From Hymenobacter duratus (GTDB lineage Bacteria > Bacteroidota > Bacteroidia > Cytophagales > Hymenobacteraceae), in the NCBI RefSeq assembly GCF_014698995.1, contig NZ_JACWZZ010000001.1:1-64000 (forward strand): a stretch of 64,000 nucleotides of DNA, given 5' to 3'. The notes below the pieces were generated by a model. It had not been told where the DNA came from, did no database searches, and was given only the letters and a program-made list of their open reading frames with translations. The position numbers were made by a program, and so were the translations under genes. Below are positions 61,307 through 64,000 of the stretch, piece by piece; position 1 is the stretch's first letter, and each line of letters starts with the position of its first letter.

Positions 61307-61624
61307 TTAGTTGAGGCGCGAAATCAGGGCCGCAACAGCTTCTTCCTTGCTGGCTGCTACCGTTTCCAGCAACTCGCCGTTGCGGAAAACAGCGAAGAAA
61401 GGCAGGTTCGTAACGTTGGCCAGCTTACGGGCTTCAGGGTTGGTTTCGGCATTCACATCCAAAAACTTGATACCCTGCTCCTGCATGGCAATAGCCATAC
61501 GCTTGTATTTCGGAGAAAACAGGCGGCAGTTGCCGCACCAATCGGCGTAGTACTTCACTACTACTTTCTCGTTCTGTTCGAGCAATTCGGCAAATTCGGC
61601 GTCCGTGGCTTTGATAACGGGCAT
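61307..61624 (-). CDS. Thioredoxin-family protein
   Basis: The 105-residue protein has the redox motif CGNC at residues 30-33 in VVVKYYADWCGNCRLFSPKY, the cis-Pro loop NVTNLPFFAVFRNGELL and no signal peptide. It is a cytosolic disulfide reductant. CGNC replaces the usual CGPC, which may change its redox potential. It heads a two-gene operon and has a Fur-like palindrome at its promoter. Confidence 0.92.
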   Translation of the reverse strand: MPVIKATDAEFAELLEQNEKVVVKYYADWCGNCRLFSPKYKRMAIAMQEQGIKFLDVNAETNPEARKLANVTNLPFFAVFRNGELLETVAASKEEAVAALISRLN

Positions 61625-61659
61625 TAGATCAGGTTTTCGTGAAAATCAGCGAGATACTC

Positions 61660-61680
61660 AGATAAGAATGATTCTTATCT
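61660..61680 (-). promoter_or_regulatory. Fur/PerR-like palindrome
   Basis: 9-bp arms around TGA: AGATAAGAA and TTCTTATCT. The inner 19 bp, GATAAGAATGATTCTTATC, match the E. coli Fur-box consensus at 11 or more of 19 positions, including both GATAA/TTATC ends. It covers the predicted start site of the thioredoxin operon, about 36 bp before the ATG. Confidence 0.55.
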
Positions 61681-61684
61681 GCAG

Positions 61685-61692
61685 CAAAGGTA
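61685..61692 (-). promoter_or_regulatory. -7 box (TACCTTTG) of the thioredoxin operon
   Basis: Exact TAnnTTTG on the minus strand, immediately upstream of the Fur-like palindrome. The -33 region is T-rich but not an exact TTTG. Confidence 0.5.
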
Positions 61693-61810
61693 AAGCCGGA
61701 AACCGGTAAAAAAGTTTGCTCCGCCGCAAATTGCTGATGAGGCTGGCAACTTTTAACTGGGGCGGGCAAGTATACGCTGCGTGCCTAGCCTTTTGCCGGG
61801 CGACTGTTTT

Positions 61811-62485
61811 ATGCAGTATCTCCTGATTTGCGTGTGCCTGCTGCTGGCCGCCTGCGGAACTCCCGATTCCGCAGCCGCTCTGCCCACTACCGCGCCGCCG
61901 CCTCGTATGCAAAACATCATTTTCTTCGGCAACAGCCTCACGGCCGGCTATCAACTGCCTGCCAGTGCCGCCTTCCCGAGCCTGCTCCAGCAGCGCCTCG
62001 ATTCGCTGAACTTACCCTACAAAACTTTCAACTACGGCGTGAGTGGCGAAACTAGCGCCGGTGGCCGGCAGCGCGTGGCCTCCGTGCTGGCCCGCCAGCC
62101 GGTAGATGTGTTTGTGCTGGAGCTAGGTGCCAACGACGGTCTGCGCGGCATTCCGGTGCGCGCAACCACCCAGAACCTGCAGAATATCATCGACCAGGTA
62201 CGGCTGAAATACCCGGAGGCCCGCATTGTGCTGGTGGGCCTGGAGTTCCCCTTCGACCTGAGTGCGCTGGGCGGCCACCAATACGGCCGCTATGCCGCCG
62301 AGTTCAAAGCCTCGTTCCGCCTGCTGGCCGAGAAGAACAGCCTGCCCTTCGTGCCGTTTCTGCTGCAGGGTGTGCTGGGCCGCCGCGAGCTGAACCTGGC
62401 CGACGGTGTGCATCCCAACGCCGCCGGCCACAAGCTGCTGGCCGAAAACGTGTGGGCGGTGTTGAACGGTGTGCTGCAGCAGTAG
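61811..62485 (+). CDS. GDSL/SGNH-type esterase lipoprotein
   Basis: The ATG giving MQYLLICVCLLLAACGTPDS yields 224 residues with a lipobox (LLAAC). The SGNH blocks are present: nucleophile Ser in FFGNSLTAGYQL, GVSGETSAGG, LGANDGLRGI and DGVHPNAAGHKLLA. The first block usually reads GDS; here Asp is Asn. The family hydrolyses acyl esters; relatives include TesA-like lysophospholipases. It is divergent from the thioredoxin operon and is anchored in the envelope. Confidence 0.88.
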   Translation: MQYLLICVCLLLAACGTPDSAAALPTTAPPPRMQNIIFFGNSLTAGYQLPASAAFPSLLQQRLDSLNLPYKTFNYGVSGETSAGGRQRVASVLARQPVDVFVLELGANDGLRGIPVRATTQNLQNIIDQVRLKYPEARIVLVGLEFPFDLSALGGHQYGRYAAEFKASFRLLAEKNSLPFVPFLLQGVLGRRELNLADGVHPNAAGHKLLAENVWAVLNGVLQQ

Positions 62486-62495
62486 CTGGAAGAGA

Positions 62496-62532
62496 AAAAC
62501 GTCCTGCCGAAGAGAGTTCAGCAGGACGTTTT
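62496..62532. terminator. Bidirectional terminator
   Basis: A perfect 12-bp stem (AAAACGTCCTGC at 62496-62507 with 62521-62532), with A and T tracts on both sides, between the convergent esterase and phosphorylase genes. Confidence 0.9.
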
Positions 62533-62566
62533 ATATGCAAACACCTAGCGGCAGCTTACTAAGAAA

Positions 62567-64000
62567 TTACGCCTTGTACAGCTTCTGGTAGTACTCCGCA
62601 GCCATGCGGCCCGACTCAAACTCGGGCTCTACTTCGCGCATGGCGGCTTTGGCCACGGCCAGGAACTTGTCGGGCTGGCCGTAGTACAGCGGCACGATTT
62701 CGTTTTCCAGCACATCGAGCAGGCTGGTAGCCTCGATGTCGTCCTTCACCTGGTCGGGCTGGTGAATGTCGGTGTGCGGAATCAGGAAAGCGTTGTGGCC
62801 GTGCTGGGCAAACTCCGGAATCCAGCCGTCGGCAATACTCAGGCTGAGGCTGCCGTTCATGGCGGCCGTCATGCCGCTGGTGCCGGAGGCTTCGCGCGGG
62901 AAGCGGGGCGTGTTCAGCCACACATCGGAGCCGCGCTTGAGGTAGCCGGACAGGGCCAGCTCGTAGCCGGTGAGCACGGCGCAGGTTTTCAGGTGCTTGG
63001 TTTTCTGGATGATGTCGTTGAACAGGCCGATGGCGCCGTAGTCCTTGGGATAGGGCTTGCCGGCCCAGATAACCTGCACCGGCCGGTCGGTGCGGTTCAC
63101 CAGCTCCTGGAACCGCTCGAAATGGCGCAGAATCAGGTCGGCACGCTTGTAGCCGGCAAAGCGGCGGGCCCACACTACGGTCAGCACCTCGGGGTCGAGG
63201 AGGGTGCCAGTCTGGTCGGCCACGATGTCGAAGAGCTGCTTCTTGAGCTTGCGCTTACGCGCGAGCAGGGCCTTATCGTCGTTGGCTTCCAGGGCCTCGT
63301 GCAACTGCTGGTCGCGCCAGTAGCGGCCGTTCTGCGAGTTGGTGATGGGAATGATGGGGCAGATGCCCTTGTTGGCGCCCCACATCTGGTTGGCCACGGT
63401 GCCGTGCACCTTGCTCACAGCGTTGGCCTTGCGCGAGAAGCGCAGGGCCGTGAGTGTGTAGTTGAGCACATCGTGCTCCACGCCGGCCACGCGGCGGATT
63501 TCGTCGGCGGGCACCGAGCCGAAGAAGGTCATGTCGGTGAGCAGCTTCATGGGGTGCTCCTCGTTGCCGGCCAGCTCGGGCGTGTGCGTCGTGAACACCA
63601 GGCGCTTCTGCACCTCTTCCAGCTTGCGGCCGTGCTTTTCGTAGAGGTAGAACGCCAGTGGCAGACCGTGGCCTTCGTTGAGGTGATACACGTCCATCTT
63701 CACGCCCAGCAGATCCAGCAGCTTGCCGCCGCCTACCCCCAGCAGAATGCTCTGCGCCACGCGGGCCGCCGTGTCGGCGTCGTAGAGGTGGTGCGAGATG
63801 GTGCGCGAGATGTAGTCGTTTTCGGGGATGTCAGTGGTCAGGAAGAACATCGGGGCCGTGCCGAACGTGTCGGGGGCCAGGTACATGGCCTTCACCTTCA
63901 CTTCGGCCCCGTGAATGGTGATGGGAAAAATCAGGCCGGTGTCTTCGAGGAAAGAATAGTGCTTGTGGCGAAAGTCGCAACGCATGGTCTGGTCCTCGTT
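62567..64000 (-). CDS. Alpha-glucan family phosphorylase, 3' part
   Basis: The gene runs off the right edge, so only about the last 477 residues are visible. Recognisable parts are HLNEGHGLPLAFYLYEKHGR, FTTHTPELAGNEEHPMKLL, VVWARRFAGYKRADLILRHF, PVQVIWAGKPYPKDYG and TPRFPREASGTSGMTAAMNG. They match the short alpha-glucan phosphorylase family (TIGR02094), which cleaves alpha-1,4 glucan with phosphate to glucose-1-phosphate. At the position of the PLP-binding Lys in classical phosphorylases (GTGNMKF), this protein has Thr (GTSGMTA). Confidence 0.93.
   Translation of the reverse strand, partial: NEDQTMRCDFRHKHYSFLEDTGLIFPITIHGAEVKVKAMYLAPDTFGTAPMFFLTTDIPENDYISRTISHHLYDADTAARVAQSILLGVGGGKLLDLLGVKMDVYHLNEGHGLPLAFYLYEKHGRKLEEVQKRLVFTTHTPELAGNEEHPMKLLTDMTFFGSVPADEIRRVAGVEHDVLNYTLTALRFSRKANAVSKVHGTVANQMWGANKGICPIIPITNSQNGRYWRDQQLHEALEANDDKALLARKRKLKKQLFDIVADQTGTLLDPEVLTVVWARRFAGYKRADLILRHFERFQELVNRTDRPVQVIWAGKPYPKDYGAIGLFNDIIQKTKHLKTCAVLTGYELALSGYLKRGSDVWLNTPRFPREASGTSGMTAAMNGSLSLSIADGWIPEFAQHGHNAFLIPHTDIHQPDQVKDDIEATSLLDVLENEIVPLYYGQPDKFLAVAKAAMREVEPEFESGRMAAEYYQKLYKA

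Noticed and set aside
1..64000. tRNA, rRNA and riboswitch genes
   Set aside because: No cloverleaf, rRNA core or known aptamer pattern was noticed by eye; a covariance-model scan could still find a small RNA.

Overview
The window looks like chromosome of a GC-rich member of the Bacteroidota, most probably Hymenobacter or a close relative in the Cytophagales. Four things point that way. Secreted proteins end in type IX secretion (T9SS) sorting domains. Several genes carry the Bacteroidota -7 promoter box TAnnTTTG. A crtD/cruF pair suits the monocyclic carotenoids of that group. Many families are ones typical of it: sigma/anti-sigma-TPR pairs, lipoproteins, and VWA proteins with carboxypeptidase-regulatory domains. 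The genus is inference; the phylum is well supported. No rRNA, tRNA, CRISPR array, insertion sequence, integrase or phage module was seen.

Layout. 1-5323: start of pckA (cut by the left edge), an AraC regulator, a sigma-like/anti-sigma-like pair, a glycosyltransferase and an unrecognised 356-aa protein. 5447-8755: a T9SS beta-helix surface protein, a REP-like repeat and an AT-rich island with strong palindromes. 8756-12427: a PPP phosphatase, two small disordered proteins (one with a decayed duplicate fragment nearby), a GAF protein, a frameshifted NADAR gene and a pterin dehydratase. 12453-16405: housekeeping run rsmI-lnt-suhB and small genes. 16495-20669 (minus strand): radical SAM enzyme, a cysteine-less thioredoxin-fold protein and radA.

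20968-28538 is a secretion cluster: a repeat-rich surface protein, a phage-tail-collar protein with a Tat-like signal, a T9SS beta protein and a 1195-aa subtilisin-like T9SS protease. 28697-31810 is an unusual two-component pair, a cNMP-domain histidine kinase followed by a receiver fused to a thioredoxin-reductase-like flavoprotein that lacks the CxxC. 32117-34237 encodes a phosphoesterase lipoprotein and two tandem paralogous envelope proteins. 34273-41766 holds an acyltransferase, a TPR protein, two paralogous VWA proteins with different N-termini and a porin-like beta-barrel.

42048-47890 is mostly core metabolism and envelope: glyA (with a 21-bp tandem repeat just upstream of its promoter), tatC, rpiB, a polytopic membrane protein, rbfA and a methyltransferase. 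48079-57651 has a LolC/E-type permease, a large SNF2 helicase, a PLP enzyme, rlmI and an SPFH protein. 57961-60266 is crtD-cruF, followed by a TetR regulator. 61053-61624 is a thioredoxin operon with a Fur-like palindrome over its predicted start site. A GDSL esterase lipoprotein and the 3' part of an alpha-glucan phosphorylase close the window.

Nothing here is an obvious new defence or biosynthetic system. The best leads are the redox two-component pair, the regulatory palindromes at 8318-8364 and 61660-61680, the 21-bp repeat array before glyA, and the Tat-signal tail-collar protein.
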